A stretch of 64,000 bases of DNA from Pisaster brevispinus (GCA_023634235.1 JAMKCF010000018.1:4183474-4247473), one strand, 5' to 3'; shown: positions 12,994-25,138, counted from the stretch's first letter. The notes: generated by a model from the letters alone, not told the origin. Made by a program: numbers and translations.

Positions 12994-13729
12994 ATATCGT
13001 CACCGTTTTCACGAAGGGACAATTTGTCCCCTGCAGCCAAAAATGTATGTTTGGAGAAAACCGCGTTTGAAGTTATGCTGATTTTGAAATCACTGGCTGG
13101 TAGACTTTTCGCTATTTAATCTTTGAAATTTTTACATATCAGGAAACTAGAGATCCTAAATCATACAAATTTGTTTCCAATTTTGTCCATAACGGTTTAA
13201 TTAATGAGTAATTATTCAATTAACAAAATGTTCTCTTCGTGAAGCTGTGCAAAACGTGGTCTGTGTGCAGCGCGTCGTGTTTAAAAACGAATTGGCTGTT
13301 CGTGAAAACGCAAAAGCCGGAGCACTTACTTTTTAGGCTGTGCCAGGGGAAAAATCCACAAATTGGCTCTTCGTGAAAACAAAAAAACAAGTTTTGGCCG
13401 TTTGGGGCGCGCGCGTAAAACATTGTAGGCCAAAGGTTTTGGCACTTCGTGAAAACGCAAAAAGCTGGAGCACTCGTATTTGGCGCTGTGCCAGCCGTGT
13501 CTTCAACGCACAAAAAGGATTTTGGCTCTTCGTGAAAACGCAATTCCAGGTTCTTGAGGTTTTTGTCTTTCACCATCTTAGCATAATTAAGAAACTAGAC
13601 GACTTTTAGGTCTATAAATTAGTGAATTGTTAGATACCGTTAAACTAAATCGAAACCATCAAAAAAATCCAAATGAGTTTTTTATCGAATTTTTAAGTTA
13701 TTGTCCCTTCGTGAAAACGGTGACGATAT
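12994..13729. mobile_element. 736-bp non-autonomous transposon with perfect 30-bp TIRs and internal tandem repeats
   Basis: Bases 12994-13023 (starting atatcgtcaccgttttcacg) are the exact reverse complement of 13700-13729. Inside, 13220-13545 holds several imperfect units of about 80-110 bases, each with ttcgtgaaaacgcaa and gtgcca-type words. Open frames across these units on both strands lack recognisable domains. A related ttcgtgaaaa word occurs at 20650. Confidence 0.85.
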
Positions 13730-13822
13730 GAGCCATCGACAATATGAATTATGCATCAGTTACAGCGCCCTCTGTTGGACATAACATCTACAGCGCCCTC
13801 TACTGACTAAAACTTGAGGAGC

Positions 13823-16800
13823 TTAGTATACTTCTACAGAGTAATCTCTTGGTAATGGTGTGAGGTTATGTGCTATCAGAGTTGCATTCACCTCCTTGAT
13901 ATTATCATCGACCAGTTTCCGGACATCGTTTGGGAATGGATCTTTTGTCAGATACACGCGGGTTTTCCGTCCATGGTTACCAAGAGCGATACCAGTCGCT
14001 TTAGAAGACGGGTGCTCCTGTACGGCGCACAGCACGCGCTGCTTATCCACAGGGACGTTCAGGAACTGTACAATCTTTGTGAGTTCTTCGTTGGTGTTCT
14101 CTTGCAGATTCTCGTAATGTGCCACGTAGATCTTTTGGGAATGTGTGATCCACTGAACCGCCATTTTCTTCCAGTTCTTGGATTGGTTCTCGGCAAAGTC
14201 TCTCCACTCTGTCATGGCAAATGAAACACACACATACACAAAAACCCACTTTTTAAACTAGGATTCAGAATGGATCAAACTCCACCAGGGATACCCTAAC
14301 TCAAAGCCTCGACCAATGAATGCTGAGCTCGTTTTCAATAAAGAGAAGATTCGTCGTGAGAGACAGGTTTTGATGATCACAATCGTGCTGTGTATTGTGA
14401 CATCACATGTTGCTTAGCAACTGAGATTGATTCACTCGCTGCCTCACCTCATCTTAAAATGAATCTGTGTACTTTGTGAAACCTGGTCTTTTTTTCATTC
14501 CAAGTATGGCAAGTTGACTAAAGAGGAGAAAAGGGCTGGGGGTTGTTGTTTTGTTTGCAATCTAATTCCATAAAATTCATCTTCATTTGAGGGTGTAAAG
14601 TGATGTGACCTTGGAACCGTACATCCAGGGTTTTCCGTTAACAATTTCAGTGACTGTGGCCAGTTACTGTTGGACCCGTTATCTTCTCATTTTATACAAG
14701 TCCGTCAGCTTTTTCACTGGTCCATATTTCAAAAGAAACAGAGATACTTTCTGTCACTGAACTATAAGCCAGCAGGACCACTTGGAGTTAATTTTGACTG
14801 GTCCTCTTGCGTTTTAACTGGCATTTGGCCAGCGGACCATGGTAGAACACTGACTTCCATTTTATGCTGTGAGGATATGAAAAGAAGAAGAAGAAGTAGA
14901 ATCATCTTACCAGGAGAATTAAAATACTCAATGGTCTGCTCAGCTGTCTTCTCTTGATCCAGCATCTGCCGTCGGAATATCTCTGCCACCAGGGCGCTGT
15001 AAGGATTCCTGATGAGGAGAACAGCGCCCTCAAATGTCTGGATGTGCTTAGCCTCGTTGAGATGAGACTTGACGCAGATTGTCTGTCGAGAATGGTAGTC
15101 GATGTTTCCACCGGGAAAAACTGCAGTGAAGAAATGGAGAAATCATGGGTCACTCCTTAGGATGTGATTGAGGGAAGCATAGTCAAGGAAATTTTAAAGT
15201 TTGACTTCCGAACCCTTAAACTTCGGGAGAGGCACCTTTATTTATTAAGTGCAAAACACCTGCAATCATAAAACTTGGACCTTTCGGTTAATTTCAATTC
15301 AATTCATAATTCAACTTATTCACTAAATTACAGTTGACCCCAAGGGTAAAAGCTGAACCAGTGTGTGCATTGCAATCAAGATTAAATTAAATTACAGAAA
15401 GACAAATACGGCATAGAATCTGAATGAATTAAAAACACATTTCATAAATAATACAATTTAGTTGTTGCAAACTGCTTCCCAACCAAGAAGCTGGCATGAC
15501 GAGTCGACCCCTGCATGGTCTTTCTCGCAGGCTAAATTACAAACACAACACACAAAAAACATCCTTTACTCGTTCTGTGTACATTCCCAAATCACCTTTT
15601 CATTTCTTTCCACCAACTTGACTGCTTTTCTCACCTGTTATAACGGCCTTCGAGAAAGACTCTTGCTGGGGTCGAGACGTCTGACCATTTACTACTTTTT
15701 GCAAAGGCACAATTGAAAACGCTTTTTTTTTTTAAATGGCCTACAGGAACTCATCAATGTCAAAAATGGTGTGGTAGACCAGTACCCTAAACAATAACGT
15801 TCGAAGAGTGCCCCAAATCAATTACTGTTTTCACTATGTCCTAGGGCCCATACAATATGGTGGACCTTCGGTACGTACTTTGAGTTGGCAATCAAGCATT
15901 TGGTGCTCGGTATGGGGCATGGTGGGACCCCCCGCCCTCTATTAAGCCTTCTATGTGTGCTTGGATTCTCAAGAATCTCTTAAAGGATTTCAGGGGAGGT
16001 ACTTCTGTACAAGAGGAAAATAGTGTGCTAAAGTATGAGAACATTGGGGGTACTCTCTGCCCCTACGTCGGGCATGGTATAACCCTTACTCAAATTTCCA
16101 ATACAAATATCTTATTGGAACCAATTGGAATTTTTCCAATGTTGTGTTTTTGGCCCAAAACCAATTGGACCCAATATTGGACACAATTGGACTCAGTTGG
16201 ACTTGGTTTTAGTTCCCCAAAAATATGTTTTTACTCATTGGTCTCACGGCCCATTGGTCTCACGGCCCATTGGTCTCACGGCCCATTGGTCTCACGGCCC
16301 ATTGGTCCCACGGCCCATTGGTCTCACGGCCCATTGGTCTCCCGGCCCATTGGTCTCACGGCCCATTGGTCTTCACAGCTCAATAGTCCGACAGGATATA
16401 TAGGGATCAACTATAAACCAACTCACACCAACTCAATACCATTTCAATCCAATTCTTTCCAACTTGATAACCAATTGGAATGAATTTGTCATTTTGGTAT
16501 TAAGGGACATTGGATTTAAGATTCGGAAGAAGAAATTGACTTACTTTTCTTGGAGATTGTCATGTCCTTTTCATTTACCCAATGCACGCTGCCTGTCAGG
16601 AGGCCAGTGCCTCTCTCTATGAGCTGCCGTGTCCACGTGTTACCAGACCGTGGGTAGCTAGCCAGGGCAACCAGAGGCAAGCTACCTACTGGCTTCAGTT
16701 CAACCTTAGAGCAACGGCTATCTGTAAAAAATCAAGCAGGTGGCAAAATATCATTAATGACACAATCAGAACTTTGTTTAGACTTGTAGACATGAAAACA

Positions 16801-19800
16801 CAAACCCAAGCATTTTCTGATTCAACTATTGTGTCTTAATTTTTTGGGTTGAACAAGATAATACTGACTAGAGCGGGATTTGAACCTTCGACCTCCAGAT
16901 TAACGGGCCGGCGCCAAGCCAACTAAGCTATTTAGCGGTCTTCCCGTTTTTGTCAATATTATTGTCCGGGGTGCCAAATCAATCTTCTTCAACAATTATG
17001 AAAGTAAAAATCTTTACTCCTAGTTTTAGGAAGATACTTGGAGCAAATACGAAAGAGAAATTGTGTTATATTCTTGGACATATTCCGTGTACTATAATAT
17101 TATCAATGAGCATGGTCTGGGAGGGCACATCTTTTTTTGATGACAGTTTTGTTTATACTTTTGTCCTTCCCTGGACGGCGGCCTCTGCTCGTAAATTATT
17201 GTATTTTCCAAGGAATTAGAATCAATAAAATACAAATATTAGTTCCGTTTACTGCACACTCATCAAATGGTCCTGTGAGAGTCTCACCCCCCCCCCTTCA
17301 CTGCTCTAGAGTTTATGAACAATATTTTCCAAAGATCCACTTCAGTTATGGGGTCAAAATATAAAACAGCCCTAGACCCAATTTCATAGAGCTGCTTAAG
17401 CAGAAAATATTGCTTAACAATTTTCTGCTTAGCAGAAATGTGCAGGACACCAGTCACAAAATGTACATGTGACATGGTAGTTTGGCTGGTAACCTCATTC
17501 TTGTAAGCATAATTTTGTTATCCCTAGCTACTTTTCGTGCTTAAGCAGCTCTATGAAATTGGGCCCTGGTGTGATAGGGTAAGGAAATTAGAACCGTACC
17601 TGGCACAGCCGTTCTGTACAGTGACATGTGCTCGGTACCGCCACAGTGGTACCTCCTTTCACCTGAGCATGGTATATCGCAGAGGGCGCTCTCCATGTAG
17701 TCCAGCAGAGGCGTTTCACCTTTGACGTCACTGCAGAAACATTCAGTACCACGGCTGAGGGCAGCATAGGTGAAGCCCTGGTGTACAAGAAGAATAAACA
17801 AATATTATTTCAAACTGGAACCATAGCACTTTTATCGTAAGGCATTACACGGTACAGACTAGGCACCAAGTTGCAGCCGTGAAAAAAAACCCACTCGTTT
17901 AAACTAAAGACCTCTTGCTCAGTGACGTCACAATCCCCAAAACAGTCCCCTAAGAGCTCACTGAGGTCAACGAAGAGCTATTGTTGGTTGAGAGTCATGC
18001 ACAGTGCACGTTTTCATTGTTTGACATCAAAGATGGCGGCCATTGCAAGGTGTCTATTGATAATCTCTAACACAATATAGAGATAGATGGGGTCTATAAT
18101 AATTTCCAGTTCAAACTACTTCACAATCGAATCTCACTACCTATATTAATTTTACTTCTAGCTTTCCATAAATTTGACTTTTTGTCTTCGTAAGGCACTT
18201 TGAAGCAAGAGTTCTTTCGGGACGGGGGCTTCAAAATGGCCGCTGGAGCCATAGGGTTTTTTCGAGACCTCGGCTTTGGCTTCGCGGGTATATCGACTCA
18301 CTACCATAGGCTTATCTGTCACAGGCGAAGCCTGGGTCGTTCTAGTACAGTGATTTCGATTGGAGGACAAATAGCGAAAAACCGTGCCAAATTTTCAGCA
18401 TGTACACTGTCCGTAATTTTGGTTTTACAACCGAAATCGGTTGTAGCAATTTTTAAGGTTTTCAGAATATATAGTTCTCTCGAATAGGCCTAATGATTTC
18501 ATTTCAATGGGAATTATATTTCACAGATAAATGGTTCTAGTGTGAACTTTGTAATGAGTACGCATTCAAACTAAAACTAAACGTTGAAGTTTTGCATCCT
18601 TACTAATCCTGTGTAACACCTTTACAGCGTATTGACCTGTTGCACATGACGTCATTTCAGTAGGGCGCCCTCGCCTAGATGTCAAAGGAGGCTGTTCGTT
18701 GGCCAATCCTGTGTGCCGCGCGTATACAAATATGTGCGTTTCGATTGTTTAATCACCGTTAGATGGCGGCTAGGTGACGTCAATGCATAAGGTCCATTGA
18801 TCTCTATTATAAAAGAGATCAATGATAAGGTCTACAGATGGATTGCACAGTACGCCAGTGGCCGCCATCTTTGATGACAAACAATGGAAAAGTGCAGGCG
18901 TGTACGAGCTGCGCGCGACTCTCAGCCAATGATAGCCTTTTACGCGTGCACGTTTCATCAACGATGGCGGCCAATGCAAGGGGTCTATTGGACTTACGAG
19001 GGCAATACAGCTGTGCAGACAGTGCGTAATGGTCATCCTGGTAGAGTGTTCAACCAGTCCACCGGTTACTACTTCATTCATTGCGATGCCATCCTTGGGT
19101 CTAGGTACGCATGCGCGATATACTCCAGGACTGTCAATGTCTGTCCACGTCATCCATGTTTTATTTAGAGCTATTGGAAGAAACAAGTAAAGAGTGAAGA
19201 GAATTTGGTTAGTTTGAACACCAATAAAATCGAAATGGCAAAGGCAAGTGGGTCAATCAAACTTAAGGTCATCTTGTACAGCCCTGGGTTTGATTCTTAT
19301 GGTATGAAACATACACTGCAAAACTGGGGTACATGGATGTTGTCTCATATAGATACCGAAGAGAGAATCAAAATTTACACCAAAAGGTGTTAAAATAACA
19401 CTTATTTCTGCAAAAACAACTACATTGGTGTTATTTTAACACCCTAAGATGTTAATTGTGATTCTCTCTTAGGTATCTATGTGACAATACCCATGGTGTC
19501 AGTTTGAACAACCAAGTTTTTGCAGTGTAATATTTGTGGTATCACCATGTAGACCCTAATTATCTCTCTGTATAGTATACACTCAGTCAACCCTCGTTAT
19601 AAACAGCACTGTTTTAAAAAGGTTGTGATTATAAAAGAGTACATTCGTCACACTCATTATAAAGAGCATTTGTAAAAAAGGTTCTGCTTTATACGAGTAC
19701 ATTCCGAGGTCCCGGGTCTCATTCCTGCTCTGTGTTTCTTTGTTTTGCTGTCCTCTTATAAACAACGTTTTCATTATAAAGAGGTAATTTGCCCAGTCCC

Positions 19801-20557
19801 AGTGACATTCTTATAACAAGAGTGATTGTTATTTTTTGGTGGTTCTGAGAAGAATCGATAGTTTTACAACTCGACGTTTCGATCAGAGGCTCTGGTCGTC
19901 TTCAGTAGAACATCTTTTCTTGACAAACTTTGTTGTACCATGATGGTTACAGGAGAGTACTATGATATCATTCCGTATAGGAAACTAGACCTATACATGA
20001 CCACATATCTAAGTTTGATCAATGATAGGTCAATGACCCATGCCAGAGAGATGCATGGACTGTGACCTTGTCAGGTTTCCTGTATCCAATCATGAATTCC
20101 ACTGAACATTACAAAATGGAACCTGACTGTTTTCTTCACAAACTCGTTTTGATTCAATTTGGTTACCGGAGGGATCACCCCTGGCGGGAAAAAAGGGGGG
20201 GAAATACAAATACAAAATGGCTGTAGGAAGATTACCTGACTTGAATTGACTGGTTGCTGGTTTTAAGATGAGAGGTTTTAAGATGAAAGGTTTTAAGGTA
20301 AGAGGTTTGGGTTTGTCCCATGAAACAATCTGGTTTAACTTCGTTTGCCTTGGCTGGACCGGGACGGCGACCGGAGCACCAGGATCTGCAGCACGACGGG
20401 GCGCAGCGGCCCGTTTATCGGTAGGGCTGGCCTTAGATGATTCCGCTTTAAAGTAGAGACCTAGGTAGAAACTTGCTGAACACAGCGCGATGATGATTAA
20501 CAGTGTACCCTTGCATCGGTTCATTCTGGTCAAAACATGCCTGATTGAAGACATCAC
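13823..20557 (-). CDS. WSC-domain sulfotransferase, gene B (WSCD / sialate O-sulfotransferase-like)
   Basis: Six exons: 20557-20236, 19170-18998, 17777-17600, 16721-16545, 15120-14911, 14208-13823. The product is 481 residues. Exons 2-6 have the same lengths and phases as gene A (173, 178, 177, 210, 386 bases), so the two are tandem paralogues. Exon 1 is unrelated in sequence but has the same layout: short basic tail, hydrophobic anchor (about 17-36), then a Pro-rich stem with a short LKP repeat. One eight-Cys WSC domain is followed by the sulfotransferase fold with PRSGNTW and RNPYS. Predicted type II Golgi enzyme using PAPS; the acceptor sugar is inferred from family. The start may be Met1 or Met2. 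The exon 4 donor (AAGAAAA before gtaagt) gives Ile where gene A has Val. Confidence 0.86.
16100..16490. repeat. CCAAT-rich element with a 16-bp minisatellite
   Basis: About 8.5 copies of cattggtctcacggcc lie at 16238-16376 with single-base variants. They are flanked by DNA rich in ccaattgg on both sides, making a loosely palindromic block. It sits in the intron between exons 4 and 5 of gene B. WSHGPL-type peptides here are artefacts. Confidence 0.85.
16860..16945 (-). repeat. tRNA-derived SINE head (degenerate)
   Basis: On the minus strand, tagcttagttgg fits a pol III A box and ggttcaaatcc a B box at tRNA spacing. The T-stem and acceptor stem do not pair well, so this is a SINE-type relic rather than a working tRNA gene. 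It lies in the intron between exons 3 and 4 of gene B. Confidence 0.55.
17369..17568. mobile_element. 200-bp palindromic MITE, 'gagctgcttaagca' family
   Basis: The left arm caatttcatagagctgctta is mirrored by the right arm taagcagctctatgaaattg. Diverged relatives with agcagaaaat / gcttagca words and the same layout lie at about 29.01-29.19 kb and about 38.25-38.50 kb. Confidence 0.8.
18000..18070. repeat. 'gatggcggcc..ttgcaagg..tctatt' dispersed repeat
   Basis: Short element containing tttgacatcaaagatggcgg. Related words occur at 18960-18992 beside exon 2 of gene B, at 45957-46045 and 48520-48570 in sulfatase copy 1, and at the matching places in copy 2. Confidence 0.55.
19313..19528. mobile_element. 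216-bp MITE with acactgcaaaa ends
   Basis: Left end acactgcaaaact and right end gtttttgcagtgt are inverted. Inner arms around gataccgaagagagaatc and gattctctcttaggtatc also pair. Located in intron 1 of gene B. Confidence 0.8.
19572..19826. mobile_element. pogo/Tigger-like MITE
   Basis: The left end reads cagtcaaccctcgttataa and the right side ttcttataacaagagtg. GTTATAA-type ends resemble those of pogo/Tigger transposons. The family link is by resemblance only. Confidence 0.5.
19835..19925. repeat. dispersed repeat with 'cgacgtttcgatcagag'
   Basis: This segment matches 43335-43415 in reverse complement (gatcgaaacgtcgag and cagaaccacc). A similar tagtcgaaacgttgagacc is at 33138-33156. It is a recurring module of unknown origin. 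Confidence 0.6.
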
Positions 20558-20559
20558 TG

Positions 20560-22420
20560 GTACTTTGTGAAAATCAATCCCTTATATATACAACCATTCA
20601 CTTGAAAATTCACTTAAAATGTGAGCTTATCGGGTTGTCTTTCAGTGTCTCTTCGTGAAAAATCGCCCTAAAAAACGAACTTCGTACAGATTAATATTTT
20701 CACACTTTTCACTGAGAATTTTGAGAAGAAGCAAACGTCGACATCAGATCTCCATAAAACTGCTATCTTGAATGGATCAGCTACTCGGCGGCACGAAAAG
20801 AGACTATTAATAATTAGTTTCCTCAGCTACAATCAGCGAAAGAGTTGTCGTGAACATCACTAAAATGTAGTCTTCTTCGCAGTCGTATAACACCTCTGAT
20901 GCTTGTCGATTTCAGACGGTGATAACCGGTGTATGACGGAGAATTTCGGTGTCTGGCGGTGATTTCCGGTGTATCAAGAGGCTATAGTATTGATGTCAAA
21001 ATGTGGAACTTTTTGGAAGAGACCATGAGACCAATGGGCGAAACTGTTACGCAACACTACCGTAGCAACTACCGTCGAGTCGTCAAAGCAGACACACCCG
21101 TGGATTCATATCTCCTGAGATGAACTTTCACATGAACATTTCTTCTGGAATGTAGAAGATTGTTTTCCAAAACTCAAGCTCCCAATGGAATAATCAAAAT
21201 ATAAGTGCAGAGTGAGTCTGTGTTCTCAAAGCAAGTCTGTGTTCTCAAAGCGAGCAAGCTTTAAGTGTACGTGGCATACTATGTGGTCTAAACAGCCAAT
21301 AAAAACTTACAGTGTGTTTGTTAAAATGGCGTTCCATCCAGTTGACATCTTTGCTCAACCCATGTTGTTCAAACAAGAGTTTCTATTCAAGATTTGGTTG
21401 GCAGTGCTGGAATCCCTTGGGTAAACAGTATAGGAATGGACTTTACTCCAAAGTGTAAATCATGTAAATGACGTAGACAATGACAAGGGCATGACGTATA
21501 CATGGTTGCAATCAAAGCTACTGAAACGTAATGGTGTCACCATTTTGTCATGTTCCTTGCCGGTGAAAATTATTTAAATTTTGTGGGTTTTGTTTCCCAA
21601 CAAAAAAACAGGTTGACAACGGTGTTGATAATTACATTACTGTGTGTTCATTTTGTATTCCAGTGTGGTATTAGGCACAGCACCGATAAAAATAATAAAG
21701 ATGTTGTTCTAATTGAAGAATTCTTTTTATGAACAAAAGAAAGACTAATATATCATTGTTTTTCTCAATTAATTTATATATATATACACATAAAATTAGC
21801 AGGGGAGATGGCCTTAGCTTTCGATCCAGACCGGACCTTCGTCAGAGGCATAAACAAGAACAAACACAATCATATTTATGAAATCGAGGAGTTTCATGAA
21901 ATATTGCAAAAGTGCAGTCGAATTGTGCATGTTCTACCTCCATGAGTTGTCCTGACATTCGATAAGATGAAAATTGAGTATGCAGGTCGAGTTGTCCATG
22001 GAGGTAGTAGTAATTTCTTGACATTCGATAAGATGAAAATTGAGTATACAGGTCGAGTTGTCACCTGGTGTGTGTTGTAGAACTCATTCTTGTCATACAA
22101 TTATTTACCTGAACAGGTACGGGGGGGGGGGGCAGGTGGTGACACGGGGAAGGAAGGGGTGGGTTGGGTAGGTGGGTTGGGTAGGTGGGTTGGGTAGGAG
22201 TATGGGGTAGGAGTATGGGGTAGTGACGGTAAAGGAAGAAGCATGATTGTGGTCGGTCTCTCCGATGGCGATCAATGTAACCAAAGCGAGACTGGAAAGA
22301 AAAAACTGCCTGCTGCCCCTCCCATTAAGCAACAATAATGTTTCACTTTTAATGTATACATGTACAGGGAACTTCACAAGATGGTACCATCGATGTTTCT
22401 ACCTCTAAATGGTTGTACCT
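20560..22420. other. 5' flank of WSCD gene B and spacer
   Basis: No further exon is supported. Two copies of an about 60-base unit lie at 21946-22060 (sharing gacattcgataagatgaaaa and ggtcgagttgtc). A ttagctttcgatccagaccgg repeat lies near 21815. A G-rich tract of ggtgggttgggta units lies at 22155-22230. Confidence 0.5.
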
Positions 22421-22422
22421 AC

Positions 22423-22711
22423 CTGATATATATTTGGCCTGTTCCTTCACACTTGCTTTGACTGTAGGAGCAGCTACCATCCTCTCCAAGCCCAAATCTG
22501 CCGGTCGCTTGCCGATCTCTACCGGGGGCTCCGGCGCTCTCCCTGCCCCACCACCAATCCGTTCTGCTCGCCCCTCGAACAGACTCCCACCACCCTGGTT
22601 GTCTGAATAGAAGCGTATGTAGAAATAACCAGCGCCAAGGATTATAGCTAGTAGCAGGAAGGTGTTCCTGGATCGGGATTGTCTCCCAGCCCTGCAGATC
22701 CGTAAAAACAT
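22423..22711 (-). CDS. alternative or orphan first exon of a WSCD gene
   Basis: An ATG at 22711 opens 96 codons plus one base, ending KYIS then G before a gtaggta donor. Layout matches the other two WSCD first exons: short basic tail, hydrophobic anchor (about 17-33), Gly/Pro/Glu-rich stem, and a splice in phase 1 right after a Ser codon. Gene A ends exon 1 with KFIS+G. It lies 1.9 kb upstream of exon 1 of gene B on the same strand. Splicing to exon 2 of gene B (19170) keeps frame and would give about 470 residues with a different anchor and stem. The likeliest reading is an alternative promoter and first exon. An orphan exon of a lost third gene is possible. Confidence 0.6.
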
Positions 22712-22719
22712 GATTGGTG

Positions 22720-23640
22720 TCTGTTGCTTTGCTGGTTAGTTTTCAAGTGGGCCTTCCGTGCATAAAGCAGTGGATGAAACTTTAATACAGAGTCAGTTTG
22801 TTGAGGTTCACTTCTTTCCTTGTGAGCTTAGAAATCACCCCAAGACGGGCACACAATGAACCAAAAAAACAACAACACGGTTTTCACTTCTTCAGTTCCA
22901 AGGATGGTGTAAACACTCTCTTACAGATCGTTTTTATTTCAGCAACCTGTGAAAGTCTCACTTAGTGCAGGCTGGTGAAGTATCTTTCTTGAGTTGGCTT
23001 TGCAGCCTCATTCAACAAAACACGAAGGAAACATATATTCTTGAGAAGAAGAAAACAACTGCTTCTTTAAAATATTTTGTTCTCCATTATGTCGTCTCGC
23101 ACTGTACGGTCCAATGCATCTCGGAGCTCATCACGAGTCACATTCTTCGGTACTATTGTCAGTGTTAAATCGCTACTGTTTCCACGGACAATACAGCCAA
23201 AAATGTTTACTCGCACACAGTCACGCAGAGAGAAAGATGAATTTAGTTGGCCATAATTTCAATTTTCACCCCCCTGTAAAGATGTCTTGCAGGTTGAAGA
23301 GTATATCATGTTTGTAAGTAGGGCTTGTAATGGAGGGTGTTGAAGTCGTTGCTGTATGACTAGAGATCACTACGGTGCATAAGCAAACACAAAAGGTTAC
23401 GTAACACTATAATGGGAAGACACATCTATGCACTGGTACCCTGTTCTGTTAATAGGCATGTTGTTTGCCAACAGATAATGTAGGGTAACCAATGTCGCGA
23501 ACGTTATTTATAGAACTTCATTATATTATCGCTTCACCTGACCTTTTAGCTTTTTCCCTTTTATGGTTTGGGAATTTTTTTTAGCAAAGTAAAAAAGCAT
23601 ATAATTATAGATGTATAGACAATCTTAAGAGGCCAATCTA
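22720..23640. other. 5' flank of the alternative first exon
   Basis: No gene seen. A promoter for the exon at 22711 would be expected at about 22.72-23.1 kb, but no core element can be assigned from sequence alone. Confidence 0.35.
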
Positions 23641-24140
23641 TGTGCCCCTTATACCAAATAAGCTTTTAATGCCTTATGTATTTTTTGTTGCGATATACAA
23701 TGTTTTTTATTCTGTCTGCCCATTTCTCGTAGGTTTCATCGATTCGTTTTCAATTTTTAACTTGAGGTGCCTTGTGCATTTAATTTCACAATACAATGTT
23801 TTTCTGTTTCTTTCCCCCCTTTCCCATTTTCCACTCTTAAAAAATTATTTTACTCCCACAAATTTCATGCTTTAAATGTTTTTTTTTAAAGTACCCTTTG
23901 ATGAACACTGTTTTATTTATGGTTAATTTTCTTCATAAATGTTTACATAAATTGTTATATTTTATCTACTCTTGACTACATGTACTTGTTTTTACAGCCA
24001 GATGTGGGGCGACAGGTCTACGGGCCATAGTAATTAATTTGCTTTTGTTTCTCCAAGCCCATCTGGAAGTAATTTCGTATTGTCTTATTATTTTGTATCG
24101 TTGTGTTGGCTGAATAAATAATAATAATAATAATATTAAT
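23640..24140 (+). mobile_element. possible LINE 3' tail
   Basis: A T-rich stretch is followed by caggtctacgggcc and ttggctgaataaataataat, a simple-repeat tail of the kind that ends CR1/L2-like elements. The 77-codon frame at 23642-23875 is Phe/Leu-rich composition, with no domain recognised. Confidence 0.35.
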
Positions 24141-25138
24141 AAAAACGAAATGGCAAGAAAAGTAATTTTAAAAATAAAACAAAGAGAGAGAGAAAGAGAC
24201 AAATGACAAACATTACACTGTTTATACTTTGCGAATTCAACATGGCTGTTTTTATTTAATCTAAAATAAAGCAGACATAACTCAAGAGACAATTCTACTA
24301 TTAATTGAAATATCAGATCCCATGTGTAAATTATTAAATTCTAACAGTAACAAACAACTCAATTCCACAGCGCCTCTAAGCACCAACATCATGCTTGGCA
24401 TTACCAGGTTTCAATTTAAACCCAATTTGTTAAAAAAAAAAAAATTAAATTAAATTGGGTGGTCCCCAGGAAAGTTTTACTTCGCGGAGCAGTTCCAACG
24501 ATAAAGTTAATATTTGGCAAAGTTTGCTGAGTTTTGAAAAGAATTTCGGTTTTAAAAAGCAGATTGATTTATACTTTTTGTGAGTTGTTTCATTCATAAA
24601 GTCAAGACTAAAAGAATCCCTTTTTCTTCTTCTTTTTTAATACGGTGTGCAAAAAAAATTAACTTGAAATTCATGACAGCTCCGCAAATCATAATCCTGA
24701 TGACGTGATCACATTGCTAATCAAAATGGCGTCCTGTCAAAAAAGACTGGCTGCCAGTAAATGCACTGTATGACTTTAGTTCAATGTGTCGTCGGGGAAC
24801 AATACTCTAAGACATTCGCAATACAGAAAGTTTGGGGGGGCACAACCATAAAGTAAAGTATGCCTGTTTTAACATCTTCGTATAACCGAAACTTTCAATA
24901 TGCATGCCTAGATACACTTGTTTAAAAACTCTCATTTTAAAATGACGTTAAAAAGCTACTACTTTATTTAAACTTTTCCACTTTACCCAAAACTTGCAAT
25001 ACAGACTAAGCAATGTTGTGGCCCTTCATCATGCAGCCGCTATTGTCTGGTTCCCTTGACAAATTTGTAGTTTTCCTGATCTTACAAAAGGGCAACATGC
25101 AATCAATCAATCAATCAATCAAGGGAACAGACTATAGT

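Noticed and set aside
13220..13609. Opposed frames of 118 and 89 codons
   Set aside because: Both are within the internal tandem units of the transposon at 12994-13729 and carry no recognisable domain.
16238..16376. Short regular repeat considered as a CRISPR-like array
   Set aside because: Units are contiguous 16-mers with no spacers, and the DNA is clearly eukaryotic.
15953..16483. 176-codon and 92-codon frames with WSHGPLVSRPIG-type repeats
   Set aside because: They translate the 16-base minisatellite inside an intron of WSCD gene B and have no domain or splice support.
16860..16945. Functional tRNA gene on the minus strand
   Set aside because: A and B boxes are present, but the T-stem and acceptor stem pair poorly; better explained as a SINE relic.
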